Shown piece by piece: positions 48,646 to 62,050 of a DNA stretch of 64,000 nt (positions are counted from its first letter, which is position 1; each line of letters opens with the position of its first letter). The DNA is from Glycine soja. Its lineage: Eukaryota; Streptophyta; Magnoliopsida; Fabales; Fabaceae. Location of the stretch: positions 27,963,735 through 28,027,734 of the forward strand of contig NC_041003.1 of the NCBI RefSeq assembly GCF_004193775.1, given 5' to 3'. The translations under genes were made by a program, and so were the position numbers. The notes under the pieces are model-generated. The model was not told the origin of the DNA. It saw nothing but the letters and a program-made list of their open reading frames with translations, and searched no databases.

Positions 48646-51600
48646 GTTAGAGGGTTCATAAATAAATTGAAGTTGAACATATATTGGCTTGTAAAATTGA
48701 TAGAAAAATAGTATTTTCAACTAACAAAGTAATAACTATTTAGAAACAAATAAATATATAAGGGGGAGGGGGAATATAAGAGAGGTACTAATTAAGATCT
48801 AATGATAAATTAATACAATTAAATTGAATAAATATTAAATTATTTGTTACATTGATACTTAAATGAATTTGATAAACTTTAAAAATTATAAAATAAAAAC
48901 ATTTTAATTGAATAATGAAAATCTTACAAGTGAAATATACGATTGTATAATTGAATAAGTTAGAATTTAAAAATATAGTTTTAAAATATTTGAAATCATA
49001 TAAAGGTATGCATAATTAGTTAAAATGTAAATATATACTCAAAAGAAAAGACTTAAGAAATACATGTTTGATTATTTAGAGTAGATTTGCACGGAGAGAT
49101 TAAATCACTTTCTAAGGAAGTGTAATTTAACTTAATACTAACAAATATATTTGTACATTGTATAAATGTTTTTAATTTATTTTTTATATTTTACTTAAAA
49201 TTTAAAAATACTTATACAATGCACACATTAGCTAGTACTAGATTAAAGTACACTCCCTTAAAATACAACATCTATCTATATATAAGGATTTATTTGACAC
49301 AAGAAATTAGAATTATAGCTTCAAAGTAAAATTTTAATTTCAATTCTATTAAAATTAAAATTAGTTAAAAATCATATATAATTCCCTTGTTTAATTAGGT
49401 CATATGAAGAATTGGAATATAAAGCTACCATTTTAACAACAAAAAAATCAATTTTATTTTGATACTTCTATTTATGGGTGATCAATGATGGAGTTATATC
49501 AAATTTGAATAAAAATATTTATTCACAAATGACAGTAGTAATAATAACAATAATAATACAAAATAGTTACAATAACAATGGTTATGACAATAACAATATT
49601 ATAATAATGATGACATAGTAGTAGTGGTGGTCATTAGAATAATAAAAACCCAAAGCATTTGTGCAATATGAACTAAGATGAAGAATTACCATTTAGAAGA
49701 CATAGATTAAGAATTTAGAAAATGTTAATTTTAACTATATATTATTATTATTATTGCGATTTTAATCTTGTAGACTATTGAGTTGGTATCTAAACTGACC
49801 TACGTGTTTAAGTCTCTTTGCATTCTATGCTCGAGACTGAAGGGTTATATATCCTTCTAAGTCTAGAACAAATTGATCCATGTGCCAATGTCTGTTTATG
49901 CTAAGTTGAAGGATTGTATACTCTCTGATATTGATATTCAAACTGATGAGCACAAGTGTTAATTTACTTTGCATTGACTCAGTGAATCCAACTCAGCCAC
50001 ACACCACCTAGGATACTCAGGGGGAAGCGCACCAAATTCAAAAGATGGTGGAAACTGCCTTCGAATTCATCCCAAGTAATTTGGAATCAACATAATTGTT
50101 CACGAATAAAAGCTTGAGAGAAAGCTAACAAAGCCAAATTACACACTTAAATATCTTGGCTAGGTCACCTTTAAAACCTAGACGAAACCTATGCAAGAAC
50201 AAACCCTAAACAAAATTTCAACTTCTAATTAATTTCAATCTCTATATTGTTTCTTAATATGTTTTAGGCCCTTTTATCTATTCGGAGGTTAGTATTACTT
50301 TGTATCAATTGGGCATATTGCTTTATGAAAAAAAGATAAGTGGGCATCTTGATATATACTATTTAATTGGCACCTTGAGAAAGAAATTAGAAGAGATAAT
50401 TATAAATAAATAAATAAATAATATCAAATATATGTTTGTAATATATATAGTGGTGTGCATACATTATTGTTCTTGCTTTATTATCGGCTTTGTTTGGTTA
50501 TCTTATGCTTTTAGCAAACTCTTCTGTGGAACTTATCTTTTGCACTTGTGCTTCAACTCAAGTCACATTCTTTTTATTAATAATAATTTTAGCTTATAAA
50601 TAAAAATTTATAATTCTATACTCATTTTTATGTGCCAAAAAATATGACACAAATAAAATTATATACAAATTAAAGGAAATGTACATAAGTAAGTCAAATA
50701 AAATTATAGAAAATATATGTATAACTAATTTTGAAGAATAGAAATTTAAAATTTCAAAATTTTATGAGTTAAAAAAAAAAGAAATATGTCATTTAATTTG
50801 TAAAGGAAAACATTCTAATAAATTTATCACTCTTAAAAATAATGAATTCTATCTTAATGTATAAGAGTGGATATATAGGGGTGGATCGATATGTCCTACT
50901 CAACTTTTCTCTACTTCAAATTCTTCCATAAATATATATTGTGTCATATAGAAAATGAGAGGAGGTATACATGTCAACCCGTTTTTCTTTCAATTCTTTC
51001 AATAATAACAGAGCCCATGTCACTTTTATCTTTTGTTAGCTTAAAACATACTCCTAATTCAGCCACATTGAAAAAGAGAGCGACTGTGACCTCTCTTGTA
51101 GTTATAAGGAGCAATGTTCTATTAATTTGTCAGTGAGTTTTTAATTTATCTGAAATGGTAATTTTTTTAATGATATATATTTGTTGTCACTTTTTTTTTC
51201 TTTCTTTCCTTTGGGCATAAACAGAGTACTCTTTATTCATGAATGTTTGACTCGCTTTGCCATTTATATTAGCATCCCCAACCCAACTTTCTCTCACTCT
51301 TACATAATTCTAAACCTTTCCTGGCCATCCAAGACATGTCACTATCCACACTTTCTTTCTCTGTAATATACTTGATTTTCTCACTCTAGGCTGTGTTCAT
51401 TATGATGATGAATTGATGATGAGCGTTTTTTTTTTCAAGTATATACTTGATGATCGAGTTGAGATACTAAAGATCAAATCAATCTAGCTAAGGTGTTTTT
51501 TTAAAATGTTTTCCGTAATCGTTGATAGATTTAATTTGCATCACTATATTTTTATATTTTTTTATATATACGCATCTCAATTAAAATACACTATATATAC

Positions 51601-52552
51601 AATCAAATAGGACAACTTTTTATCGTCTTATTTCTATTTGAACAAAACATTTTTCCAAAGTGGACCGTTTGATGAGTCCTTAGCAAGAAGCCCTTGAAAA
51701 CTCACATCATCCCCTCCCTTAATCCCAACAACAACAACCGTTGGTTCATGCAAACATCTTTGCCAAGAAGGTCACATTCATGAGAGGCTTTAAGAGGGGG
51801 ACCATAGTTAACACATATGGGGTTTCAATGCAATTGCGCCACTTTCATGTCCTAATAAAGTAGAAAATTATCAGATGTGAACATGAGAGTTGCCTATTTG
51901 CTTTGCCTCTTGATATGGCATCATCAGCAGCGACGTTTCATGAATCTTAGAAAAGGACACGACTTTAATTAAATTATGTATTTATGTGTAGATGTTGTTT
52001 TGCATTTAGTAAGTAGATGAGTAACCAACACATGAAGAAACATGTGCTCATCTATTTTAATTTTCTTATGTACATGCATATTAATTAAAAATATATTTAG
52101 AATTTTTAATTAGTAGAGGGTTTATCCAATTGCATTAATTTAAAATATCACTTACTTGCAACAAGTAGTCTGATAATTGAGAGGATGGGCCTATATTAAA
52201 ATATAATAAGTAGACTACAACTAATTAAAGATATAGTGAGTCCTCAAATTGGATATAGCTAGCCATGACAGCGTCAATTCTCTTCTCTTTTTATTATTAA
52301 GACAGTGTTAATTAGTTCACATTTACCTTAATTAATACAAGTAATGTCTTTGTCGTTATACTTTATATTAATTTATTCAAAAGGTTGCATTGAGTCAGAA
52401 AATCAATTTAATCGGACAAAAATGGCAAGCTATTACTTCGGGGACCAATAATTTATATGAACAAAATTTCTTATAAAATAAAGCAACATTTTTCAGTGAT
52501 TAAATCATATCTTTTTGTGATAACACTTTGTTTATATAATTTTTGATTTAGT
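47924..52552. other. AT-rich intergenic spacer
   Basis: Contains TA microsatellite 48601-48642, AT- and ATT-rich stretches around 49540-49760, and two blocks closer to average composition (48100-48560 and 51660-51950). No coding region, tRNA or transposon with definable ends was recognised. Confidence 0.4.
48601..48642. repeat. (AT)n microsatellite
   Basis: A perfect AT run of about 21 units. Confidence 0.95.
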
Positions 52553-52785
52553 TATTATAAATATATCTCGTTCTTATATATTTTAATCCCTCTACTATAC
52601 TTTGTTTTTTATTTTTGTCCCAAGTCTGTAATTAGTCACTTCAGTAGTTAACAACAATGAATAATCAATGATAGGGACTAATGTCAAAAAAATTAAATAT
52701 TATAGGATCTGTTTAAAAATAATAATAATTTCAAAGAAAAACCAAAATAAAAATAGATATATTACATGAAAATATATTTAAATTA
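52553..52785. mobile_element. Possible small fold-back MITE
   Basis: The left TTATAAATATATCTCGTTCTTATAT and the reverse complement of the right end, ATTTAAATATATTTTCATGTAAT, are loosely inverted. ATTTTTGTCCC on the left faces GGGACTAATGTC on the right. It resembles the fold-back class at 46481 and 47549. Confidence 0.35.
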
Positions 52786-53396
52786 TATTTTGAAATGATC
52801 AATAAACCATATATAGGACTAAGAAAGAAACAACAAAATGATTATATATCATGATTAATTGTAGGATAAAAAATCATTATCATAATAGTAGATCAACCAT
52901 GATACAATAAACCATACTTTATTATTAAAAAGAGAGAGGATCTAACTAAATACATTTTAGAAAAATTGTTAACACATATAATCAATGTAGAAGTTAAGAA
53001 ATACTTACTACCCTTCATTAAATAATTTTAATTGCTTAAAAATATTAAATGCATTTTCAATTATAAATTAATACATAAAGTTTGTTTTATTAAATGGTTT
53101 TTATTTTTATTCTTTAACATGTATTCTGAAAATAATTATAAATTAACACACTTTAAAAATTTTGAAATATAATCGACTAAAATATACAATTCAACTTATT
53201 ATGAAATATGTTACTTGAATTATTCAATTTTTCTTGATAATTTTTTTTCCATAACTCTAGGGCCTGTTTGATTGTTTGAATATGATAAGATAGGATATAA
53301 AAACATGTTTAGATGATAAAAAAAATAGAAATAACTTTAATCCTACTCAATATTTAACACACACCAAATAACATTATTATCATGTCTTAGTGGTGG

Positions 53397-53398
<2 letters not shown>
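52786..53398. other. AT-rich spacer
   Basis: Nothing recognisable except GGGCCTGTTTGATTG at 53260-53275, which resembles a hAT-type terminus but has no partner end that I could find. Confidence 0.35.

Positions 53399-53435
<37 letters not shown>
53399..53435. repeat. (AT)n microsatellite
   Basis: A perfect AT run next to a degenerate minisatellite. Confidence 0.95.
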
Positions 53436-53436
<1 letters not shown>

Positions 53437-53437
<1 letters not shown>

Positions 53438-53735
53438 GACAGTGACAACGACAATGAAAATAAGGTATTGGTGACAATGATGATGGTAGTGACAATAATG
53501 TGACAATGATGATAATAATAGGAACAATAATAGTGATAGTGACAATAATGTGACAACGATCATAATAGTTGGGACAATACTAGTGGTAGTATGTGATTGT
53601 GGCGATATTGTACATGATGGTGACAATGATAGATGTGGTTTTCATGACGTTGACGATAATGATGTTGGTGACAATGACAATCAATGATAGTGGTGTTGTC
53701 AATAGTGGGAGTAGTCAGGTAGAGGGTGGATGATA
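53437..53735. repeat. Degenerate GACAATGATGATG-type minisatellite
   Basis: About 300 bp of irregular units built from GTGACAAT, GATGATGGT and ATAATAGTG. The variant GTGACAATAATGTGACAA occurs at both 53490 and 53540. The period is near multiples of three, which opens a frame rich in Ser/His/Leu on the other strand that is not a gene. Confidence 0.75.
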
Positions 53736-53935
53736 ACAGTAGGAGCAGTGTGAGAAATATTTCTGATATCTATCATTTTTAGAAAACAAAAATATTTTCT
53801 TATCTTTTTTTTCTCTCCATCTACCCATTTTTTAGGATTAAAAATATGTGATTTACTTTCTTCATTGTTGTCATCAGTGCCTTTCTTTGCACATGTCTAA
53901 ATAATGATTAACCAATTTTTTTGTCATTTGTTCCT

Positions 53936-54870
53936 TAATAGATGTTGTTGAACATATATAACCTCTTGGTGACAAGGTATCGGAGTTTAATTTTGATGAA
54001 GGCATATCCAAGAAAGCTAAGAAAAGAAAGAGCTTGACGAAGACAAAAAAAGCAAAAAACTTAAAGCATTTTCTATAAGACTTCTTAATCTTAACTAAGT
54101 CTAGCTCAAGGGGTTAAAATTAATAATTAATTTTAAATCAGAGATTCTAAAGGTAAATTAAATAAGTAAAAACTTGTTCTGAAGCTCAAAATAATTCAAA
54201 AGAAAAATATTTTTCTAAGTAAAATCTTGTAAAAACTAAATTTGGAGAAAGGAATCGATTCCATCGTGAAAGAATCAATTTCCCAATAAGGGAATCATGT
54301 ATTGATTGGAGGTTTGTCATTAAGAATCGATTTTCTCATAGAGGAATCAATTCCCTAGCAGTCGATATAAAATTTTAATTATTTGGATTAAAAATATCTT
54401 ATCATTACAAATAAATTAATTGTTGGGTTTCGAAATATAATGATCGAGCTTTATTTCCTAAACCCTTATACAAACCAAAGATTTTCTAAAAGAAACCAAG
54501 AGAAGAGAGTGGATTGATTTGGGTTACTTAATTTCTCTTGAGCCATTTTTGGTTATGATCATGATTGTGAGTCATCTTAGTACTTCATTATATCTTTACT
54601 TTGAGATTGATTTTTAGACTCTGACTTGTTTATCCTAGGAAGGGAGTTTATTTCCTAGGTTTTGAGGATCCGTCCTCTCAAATTTGCAGAGTGATTTGTG
54701 TAGTATATAGCTTGGGATCCCTATTGGGTGATCGACTGATCATAGTGATTCTTGACGCACTCTCTTTAAATTTATTCTTATATACTTTAATATTTATTGT
54801 TCTATATTCTTTTAATATTTAATTTAATCGACTTTTAATATTTCCACAAAATAATTTCTCAAATCGTGAT
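53936..54870 (+). mobile_element. Copia LTR-like fragment with GAATCGATTC motifs
   Basis: Shares the design of legume copia LTRs, with repeated GAATC(G/A)ATT(C/T) at 54247-54370 and text similar in style to the 40-43 kb cluster. Ends were not defined and no coding domain is present. Confidence 0.35.
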
Positions 54871-55344
54871 AGATAAACATGTACAAAGAGAGCTTTATAT
54901 TAAACATTATTCTTGAGTTTTATTGACCATTTGAATAACAAATGACACAATATATCTCATCATAATCATTCTTGTTACTTTTTCTTGTGTCGCCATATAT
55001 CTATTTAATTTTTAACATACTCATTTTTTCTTTTCTCACTTTTTTCTTTGATTGTTCCTTTAAAACTCAAAATTTGCTATCAAAATATAATTTTTTTACG
55101 GTACTATCAAAGTATAATTGAATGTATGACAATATGATAAAACTTCACTTTGAACTTGGTAAGTTCTTTATAGTCCCAAATAATCCTTTATTCATTTTCT
55201 CCATTTTGACCACTTGTCTGTTCAAGGTGTGACATTTTCATTAATTTTTTCATTATTTTGTAATATATGCTTGAACTTATAAACCTTTCATATGACATCT
55301 TTTCCAATTTTTTCCTCCAAGTTATTTTTCTTTTATTTCTTGCT

Positions 55345-55349
<5 letters not shown>

Positions 55350-55414
<65 letters not shown>
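55350..55414. repeat. (AT)n microsatellite
   Basis: About 32 AT units followed by GTATGTATATG. It creates an isoleucine/tyrosine repeat frame. Confidence 0.95.
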
Positions 55415-55422
<8 letters not shown>

Positions 55423-57294
55423 ATGTCTTACTTAACTGGAAATGTTTTAGATTCCTATATTTGTTTCCAAAGTTCTTGTTTAGCGCCAAACTCTTCATTT
55501 GATTTCTCACCAATCAAATTTCTTTTTACCAACTCAATCAATACTTTTAAACCTTTGAGATATTAAAACATGAAATCAAACTTTTAAAAACCATTGTAAT
55601 TAGCTTAATTTCGAGACTTCAACTAAAATCTTCATTTTATTTTCATAAAATTTTAAAGTTGCAATAGGAGTTAGAAACCGCACCCTCCTACCCGCCCTAA
55701 ATATGACTCACTCACATCACATTAAAATAATACGAATTGTACATATTAAACACTATTAAAAAAATGAGTATGTATGTTTTTTTTATTTAAAAAAAGGTAA
55801 TATTATTTTAACATTTCAAACCATTACATCTTGATTAATTACAATATGTAACGAGCAAAGCGGTTACGAGTATTAAGTATATATCTTTCTTTAAATATGA
55901 GATTAAAATGTAACGGTAATATAATTTTAGCACTCAAAAATCCAATTCATCTTGATTGATAAAAAAAATAATACATCTTTACAAAAAAAAAAATCTTGAT
56001 TTATTACAATATGTAACGAGCTTTCTGCGTAAAATTTCTCTTTATATATATATCACACCAATTATATGCTTTTAGAAAGAATATGTTAAAAGATTATAAA
56101 TTTGATTTTCTTAAAATATATTAAAAATGTAATTTATTAAAATACTTCTTCTAAAAACACGTGGATATATATGATGACAAATCCCACGCATCTATCTGTA
56201 ATTTATATACATTTGCAATTCACTTCTATGGAAACTTTTACTAATTAGTATCAATCTCTCATCATCTATAAGCCTCTCAAACACGTACATGTCATTAAAA
56301 GGAAAGTTTTTATTTTAAATTTCAAATAATGTAAGTTTGCTAGTGTTTGAAATCACGCTGTACCCCACAGGTATTTTAGTCTTTAAACAAAATAACAAAT
56401 AATTAGCATGCAGTTCATCCTTTTGATCGTAATGGGTAGCTTTACTTGAAAGGAATAATACCCAGCTATCAGACAAGTCTCATAAATACTGGACGTCTTA
56501 TTTGGGAATAATCACTCCAAGACATGTGAGTTGTGACCATGTATATGTCCAACTTTGGCACTCATTCACATTACGTACACACCAGCGAAAGGGTCAGAGC
56601 ACAGAATAATCAAGAAGAAAATGAACCTACCTACATGTTTGATATATTTCTTGTCTATATTTTTGGTAATAAGCACTATAAGATAGTTTTTATTTATCAA
56701 TAAGTATTTGATTAGCTTTTGTTAGTATTTTAGTTCTACAATAAAAATGAAACTATTTACAATTCCTTAAAATAGATGGTCAAAATAATTAATATTTTTT
56801 CTGTAACTATTATAAGATAAATATTACAATTGAAATAAGAAAATATAATTTTTACAATTTCCTAAATAATAAACCAAAACCCTAGCTAGGTGTATGCGTC
56901 CATATAGTTCTCTTTCAGGTAGTAAATAAACCCCTGCTCTGGGCATGTTGGTCTGGCTTGGCTCAGATTTTGGTGTATTCTTCGTCGTTAGCTAGGCATA
57001 TGCGTGTGTGTATGTATATACATATACCTTAATTCTCTATTTTCTAGCTAGCATCCACTCTTTGGGTTAATTGTTTCTTCTTAGGTGTACGTATAAGGCA
57101 AAAAAACAAGAAGGGTCACTTTCCGTTTGTTCCTTCTTATCTCTTTCCCTCATTCGTGTGTGTGTGTGTGGAAGATTTTACTTGTGTGGAGCAAATTGAG
57201 TTAGGTTTGAAGAATGGATGTCAGCCCTTTTGCAATAAAGCCTAGTGCGACACGAATACGTAAAAAGATTTAAACTTCTATCCGACGACGATGA

Positions 57295-57296
<2 letters not shown>

Positions 57297-57364
<68 letters not shown>
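57297..57364. repeat. (AT)n microsatellite
   Basis: About 34 AT units, the longest clean dinucleotide run in the window. Confidence 0.95.
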
Positions 57365-57368
<4 letters not shown>

Positions 57369-57946
57369 TATTATTATGATAAGGCTAGCTAGATACATGC
57401 TCAGAATATTTTTGTCTAAATAAGGTTCTCACCATAACATTGAAGTATAGGTTCATGCATTTTCAGGTGTCTTTTTCGGATGATCTGGGTTGATAAATGC
57501 TCACATGACCGATGCGGAAAGTTTAAATGAGAACACATCTTTCCTTGGATTTGTTTAAAAATAGGCTAAATTATTTCTTATCCTATTAAAAAATAAAAAG
57601 CTTTATTTACGTTTTCTATAATATGATAATAATTAATTTGAAAAGTAAAATAGGTATTTCAATTCCAACCCGTGGTAAAAAAAGAAACAGGTTTAAAAAA
57701 TGCATATTAATGACAAAAAAAAACTTAAGGAAATGTTTGATGCAAACAAACCAAAGGAACATATGCCAGTACCTGAAAAGGAGAAAGAAACCCACACTAA
57801 CTTAGCATAAATTTATGCCCAAGACCTAATCTTAATAATTTCTAATCAACAAAGCATGAAAACAAAAAAAGCTGCTGATTACCATGATATTGTTAAAATA
57901 CTCTGCACCAACTAATGGTGACCCAAAAATTGGTATTGTTAAGATC

Positions 57947-58610
57947 TGTTGGGAAACGTTAGCTCTATTTTCCCCTCCATAAACTAGAATCGCTAGCTCT
58001 ATTTTTCTCTCTATAAACTAAAAATAGGTATTTAGTGGAAATAGAAAAAACAAGAATAGAAAATAGATGAATGACACCAAAAAATTTTAATGTGAAAAAA
58101 TCATTCAAGGTGAAAGGTTAAACACGGGATCAAGCCAATAAATATTTTTATTATTGAAAGTATGATTACAATGACTCTCTCAACCTCACCAAATAAGGAT
58201 GATTTATAATTTCTCGCAACTCTCACCAAGGGTGGTAAAAACTATAACTCTCTTTCTCACTATCACTTTTGCTTTCATTCTCTTTGGATGGAATGAGATG
58301 GGATAAGATGCTTTAACTCTTCACAAGCCTCCTTATTTATAGGAGAGGGATGTGACTTTCTTCAAGAGCGTATGGTGGATACCAATAAATGAGTTACACT
58401 TACAAAGCTCTGATTGTTGTCACTTTAATCTTCACTTTCCTAAGTGGAGTGTGTAAGTCTTAAGGTCAAAGAAACAAATCCCAAGTCTTTGGAAAGTACT
58501 CCACAACTTTCTATGCATGTCTTGGAATGTTTTCCTCAATTTTTTATGTATTTGAATTTGCATATTTACTTGAATGTGAACCAACCTTAATTATGGAGGA
58601 ATTTCTAACA
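57947..58610 (-). mobile_element. Solo copia-type LTR with target-site duplication AGATC
   Basis: The 664-bp block begins TGTTGGG and ends TTTCTAACA in + coordinates, so it has TG...CA ends on both strands. It is flanked by AGATC at 57942-57946 and 58611-58615, a perfect 5-bp TSD. Read on the - strand it starts TGTTAGAAATTCC and has a TATA box, CCTATAAATAAGG, at about 58331-58343, which sets the orientation. No internal region or second LTR exists, so it is a solo LTR. Confidence 0.85.
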
Positions 58611-58739
58611 AGATCATCCAAATACTAAGATAATACCATGATCCACTGTTAATTTAGTTCAACATATTGTTTCCCTCAAAACATAACGGTGATTACATAA
58701 ATCACAAACAATAAATGGTAAATAAGCCTAGCCAAAAAG

Positions 58740-59636
58740 CCAATCGATCGAAAATGAATTAGAGAAATGGAGATTTCAATAGGAGGATAGGTGTATTAAT
58801 TAGAATGTCGCGGGTTCTGCTAAGGAGAGGGTGTATGGCTAACATTTTTAAATTCTCAAATATATGCATAGTAATCTTATGGCAAAAATAAAAATTCAGA
58901 TGATTACGATCGGGGGAGATGCAAATTCAAAGTATTTCCATGCTTGTATGGTGAGGAAGAAAAGCCAAGATACCTTCATATTTCTAGAGTTTGATGGGGT
59001 CAAAGTGGAAGGGGTACTCGAGCTTAAGAGCATTTTACGAAGCAATTCCTAAGTTAGAATTAGCGTAGGCTGAGGTTAGGACCTATGCAGTTTGCTCAAT
59101 TATCAAAAGATGTTGTAAGTTATTTTGGTGGCTCTTTTTTCTAAAAAAGAGATTAAGGTGACAGTGTGGAGTTATGAGAGTTCAAAGAGTCTAGGACCTT
59201 ATGGAATAAATTTTTCCTTAAGGAATTTCGGGACACCATAGGATCCAAATTTGTGACTTTCTTGGATGAATTTCATCAAAATGGGAAGCATGTGAAATGA
59301 TCAAATAGTTCTTTTATAGTTCTAATGCCAAATAAAGATTATTCACAAGAAGTTGGGGAGTTTTGACCAATATCACTTATTGGTTTTTTTTATAAGGTAT
59401 TAGTTAAGTTATTAGCAATAGGTCGCGGCAGGTGGTTTTGCATGTCATAATTGAGTTTCAAACAACTTTTGTAAAAAGATGCCAAATCCTTGATGGTGTG
59501 TTTATTAAAAATGAGTTGGTGGTTGAAGCTAAACATGATTAAAAGGAGATGCTTCTTTTTAAAGTGGATTTTGAGAATGCATATGATTTAGTGTGTTGGA
59601 AGTTTTTAGACTAGATGATGATGAGGATGAGTTTTT
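58740..59636 (+). pseudogene. LINE (L1-like) ORF2 fragment, part 1: start of reverse transcriptase
   Basis: The + strand text reads, across stops and frameshifts, GGDANSKYFHACMVRKK (58914-58970), the conserved segment before plant L1 reverse transcriptase, then SLGPYGINF (about 59190-59220, from the KSPGPDGF motif). Next come FIKMGSM-like text and QTTFVKRCQILDGVF (about 59460-59510), then LLFKVDFENAYDLVCWKFLD..MMRMSF (about 59550-59635), which holds the first catalytic Asp region (FEKAYD in family members). The upstream endonuclease domain is absent, as is usual for 5'-truncated LINE copies. The frame is cut at 59637 by an inserted LTR and resumes at 62051. Confidence 0.8.
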
Positions 59637-62050
59637 TGTAACATTATGATTTTTATAATGCTTGATTAAGTGTTTTAATTAGATTGTAAGAGTAATTAAA
59701 TTTAATTTAAGTGTCTGTAATTATGGTTTGTTCTATTTATGCCTATGTTTACGTATATGTCATGTTGTATGTGTGTTTTGATTAGTTTTAAAGTGTTTGG
59801 ACCTAAGTGAATGGGTCTTAAGTCATAAAAAAATGGTGGGTGAGTTTAGTGATGTGTTATATGCTTCCATTTTGGGTTATTGATGTTTCTGAGCATTTTT
59901 GGGTCATGGGTCATGAGTTATATGCTTGTGTTGTAGTTGTTGTGGAATATTGGAAAAAATCTCATCTTGGATCCAAAGTTCTCCCTTTTCTCCTCCTTCT
60001 TCATAAAGCTCTCTTTTTGGTTCTATAGAGGTAAAGGAAGCTTGACCTTTCATCTTAATCCTTTGATTGTATAAATGCTTGGATATGGATTGTGGAATGT
60101 TGGAAGCCTTGTTTTTTTTTATTATTATCAAAATTGATGTTTTGGAACAAAAAATCTCATTAGAATGAACTATTCTGACTAAACTTGAAAAGTTGTTAAG
60201 AACACATTGGGACTTCAGTGCAAGGAAAGTTAGGCTTAAGTTCCATCATGCTTAACATCCACTTTACCTGTGCTTAAGCTTCAAAGTCTGATGTTTTTTG
60301 CAGTTCACGCTTAAGCGTTAGGCCCTGTTGTAACTTGAAAAACATGGTTTCCCAATGAATCTCCATCAAATTCCTCCCTATTGTATGATCTCCAATGGAA
60401 TGAATGGAGTTGACTTATCATTATTATCACATAATTAACTTTATTTTATGAAATAATGTAAGATGGATATGTTTTGCTTAAGTAACTATATGTACATGAG
60501 GATTTATCATTACTAATTGTTGAAGTGATATATGTATATGTCTTAATTGTTGTAGTTTCAAATACTCTTAATTTTATATTGAAATGATTCTTGTTGAATA
60601 TATAATTGAATAGACTACAATGTTTTGAGAAAGTGAAATGAGATGTGGATGAGATGATGTTGTATGTAATGTGACCTTAAGGAAAAGTATGATATTTTGA
60701 GATCTTAATGAATTATTGATGAATGTCTTGAATTGTGTTGGTTTATTTCTTGTTGATGATATGCATATTGGTTGATAAGGTGAATGCGCTGATATTGATA
60801 AGATGATGATCTTGCCTTGTAACTATACCTATGAGTTGGAAGGGTTAATTATGGCTTTGTGAAGGTTTTTGTTGAAAAGAAAATGATATACTTAGGAGGG
60901 TGAGTTCCACGCCAAAACTCCACCTCACTAAAGTGACCGGGACATCTTGCCTAGTGGGATATCTTCCTTAGTACCACACCTATGTGTTGACTTTAAATGG
61001 TGTGTCAGAGTGTATAGCAAGGGAATTAGTGACCCCTTTTAGTGCACATAGGATGGATTGTTGTTGATGGTGAAACTCAGGTCTTTGAGATCTCAAACCT
61101 CAAGGTATCTAAGTGTAGTTGTTGGTTGTGAGTAGACACCTAAGTTGTGGATGCTTAGTGGGTCCTCAACCTAGTGTTGAAGGTTTTCGTGGTGACTATT
61201 GCTGAAGGGGCTACATAATAGATGGTTGGGAAAATTGCTAGAGAGGATAAGGTTAATGCACACCTTGCCACGAAAAGCCACTATCCACGTTCATCTATTT
61301 TTGATAAACCACAAATCCTTCATAGGGTTAATCTAGGTCTCCCCTAAATGGTTGAAGGAGTGACTATGTTAAGATGATGGATGGACTAGTGATGATGAAG
61401 ATAATGTAAGATAATTGAACCTCAATGTGATGGTTGATGAATTGATGTTTATAATGAGATGTCCTGTTATGTAGATTCTAAGATTTATTCTATATAAATG
61501 ATTCCCGCATGTTTTGTTTTATATATGGTGGTAGTTGATTATATTTTAATTGTTAAGTTTTATTTTGGTTTAGTATGATTGTTTTTTATAAGCTTACTCT
61601 TGTGTTGTTGCACGTGTGGTTTGTGCCTGTGATAATTTATTATATGATGTAAGTGGGGAGCAGATGGCTAGGAGGTAGCCTTATGTCTTTCGGAGACTTC
61701 ATGGATACACCTACTTGAACTTGAAGATGTGTTATTCACTTTTGTTTCCTCTTTAGCATTGTAGAGTTGTTTGTCTTTATATGTGTGTTTGAGGAGATTT
61801 GAGTTGCTTTGATGTTATATAAGTTCAAGTTATGCATGATAAGTGCCATCACACACATAGTTTATTAAGTTGTTTACATATCATGTGATGTCTTACTAGA
61901 TACCATGTGTTTATCTTTTGGCATTGGATAACATGAAAGGTTTACAAGTATTTTCATAAATAAATTAATAGAAGAGTTTTAAATGAATTAAAATAAAATC
62001 TTCCACTTGAATTAGATTTTAGTTCCATGTAACAATGATGGGTTGTTACA
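59637..62050 (+). mobile_element. Gypsy-type LTR (about 2.4 kb) inserted in the LINE
   Basis: Starts TGTAACA and ends TGTTACA, matching inverted termini of a gypsy LTR. It carries no coding domain, and the LINE reading resumes immediately after it. The block 60895-61130 (GGTGAGTTCCACGCC ... GTGACCCC) resembles a long soybean LTR family from memory. The flanks are TTTTT on the left and GTTTC on the right; a GTTTT/GTTTC duplication with one slipped T is possible but not proven. The simplest reading is a solo LTR. Confidence 0.6.

Larger units (their letters stand above)
54871..57946. other. Intergenic spacer with two long TA microsatellites
   Basis: AT runs lie at 55350-55414 and 57297-57364. 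The block 56330-57290 is of more average composition, with a GTGTGTGTGTGTG run near 57157, and could be regulatory, but no gene model fits. No tRNA or miRNA precursor was accepted. Confidence 0.4.

Noticed and set aside
55267..55566. 99-residue frame with an Ile-Tyr repeat
   Set aside because: It reads through a long AT microsatellite.
56946..56966. Sequence resembling a miR171 star strand (TTGGTCTGGCTTGGCTCAG)
   Set aside because: No complementary TGAGCC-containing arm occurs within about 200 bp on either side, so no precursor hairpin is supported.
59840..60131. Frames of 62 and 75 residues on opposite strands
   Set aside because: They lie inside the 2.4-kb LTR, with no domain.
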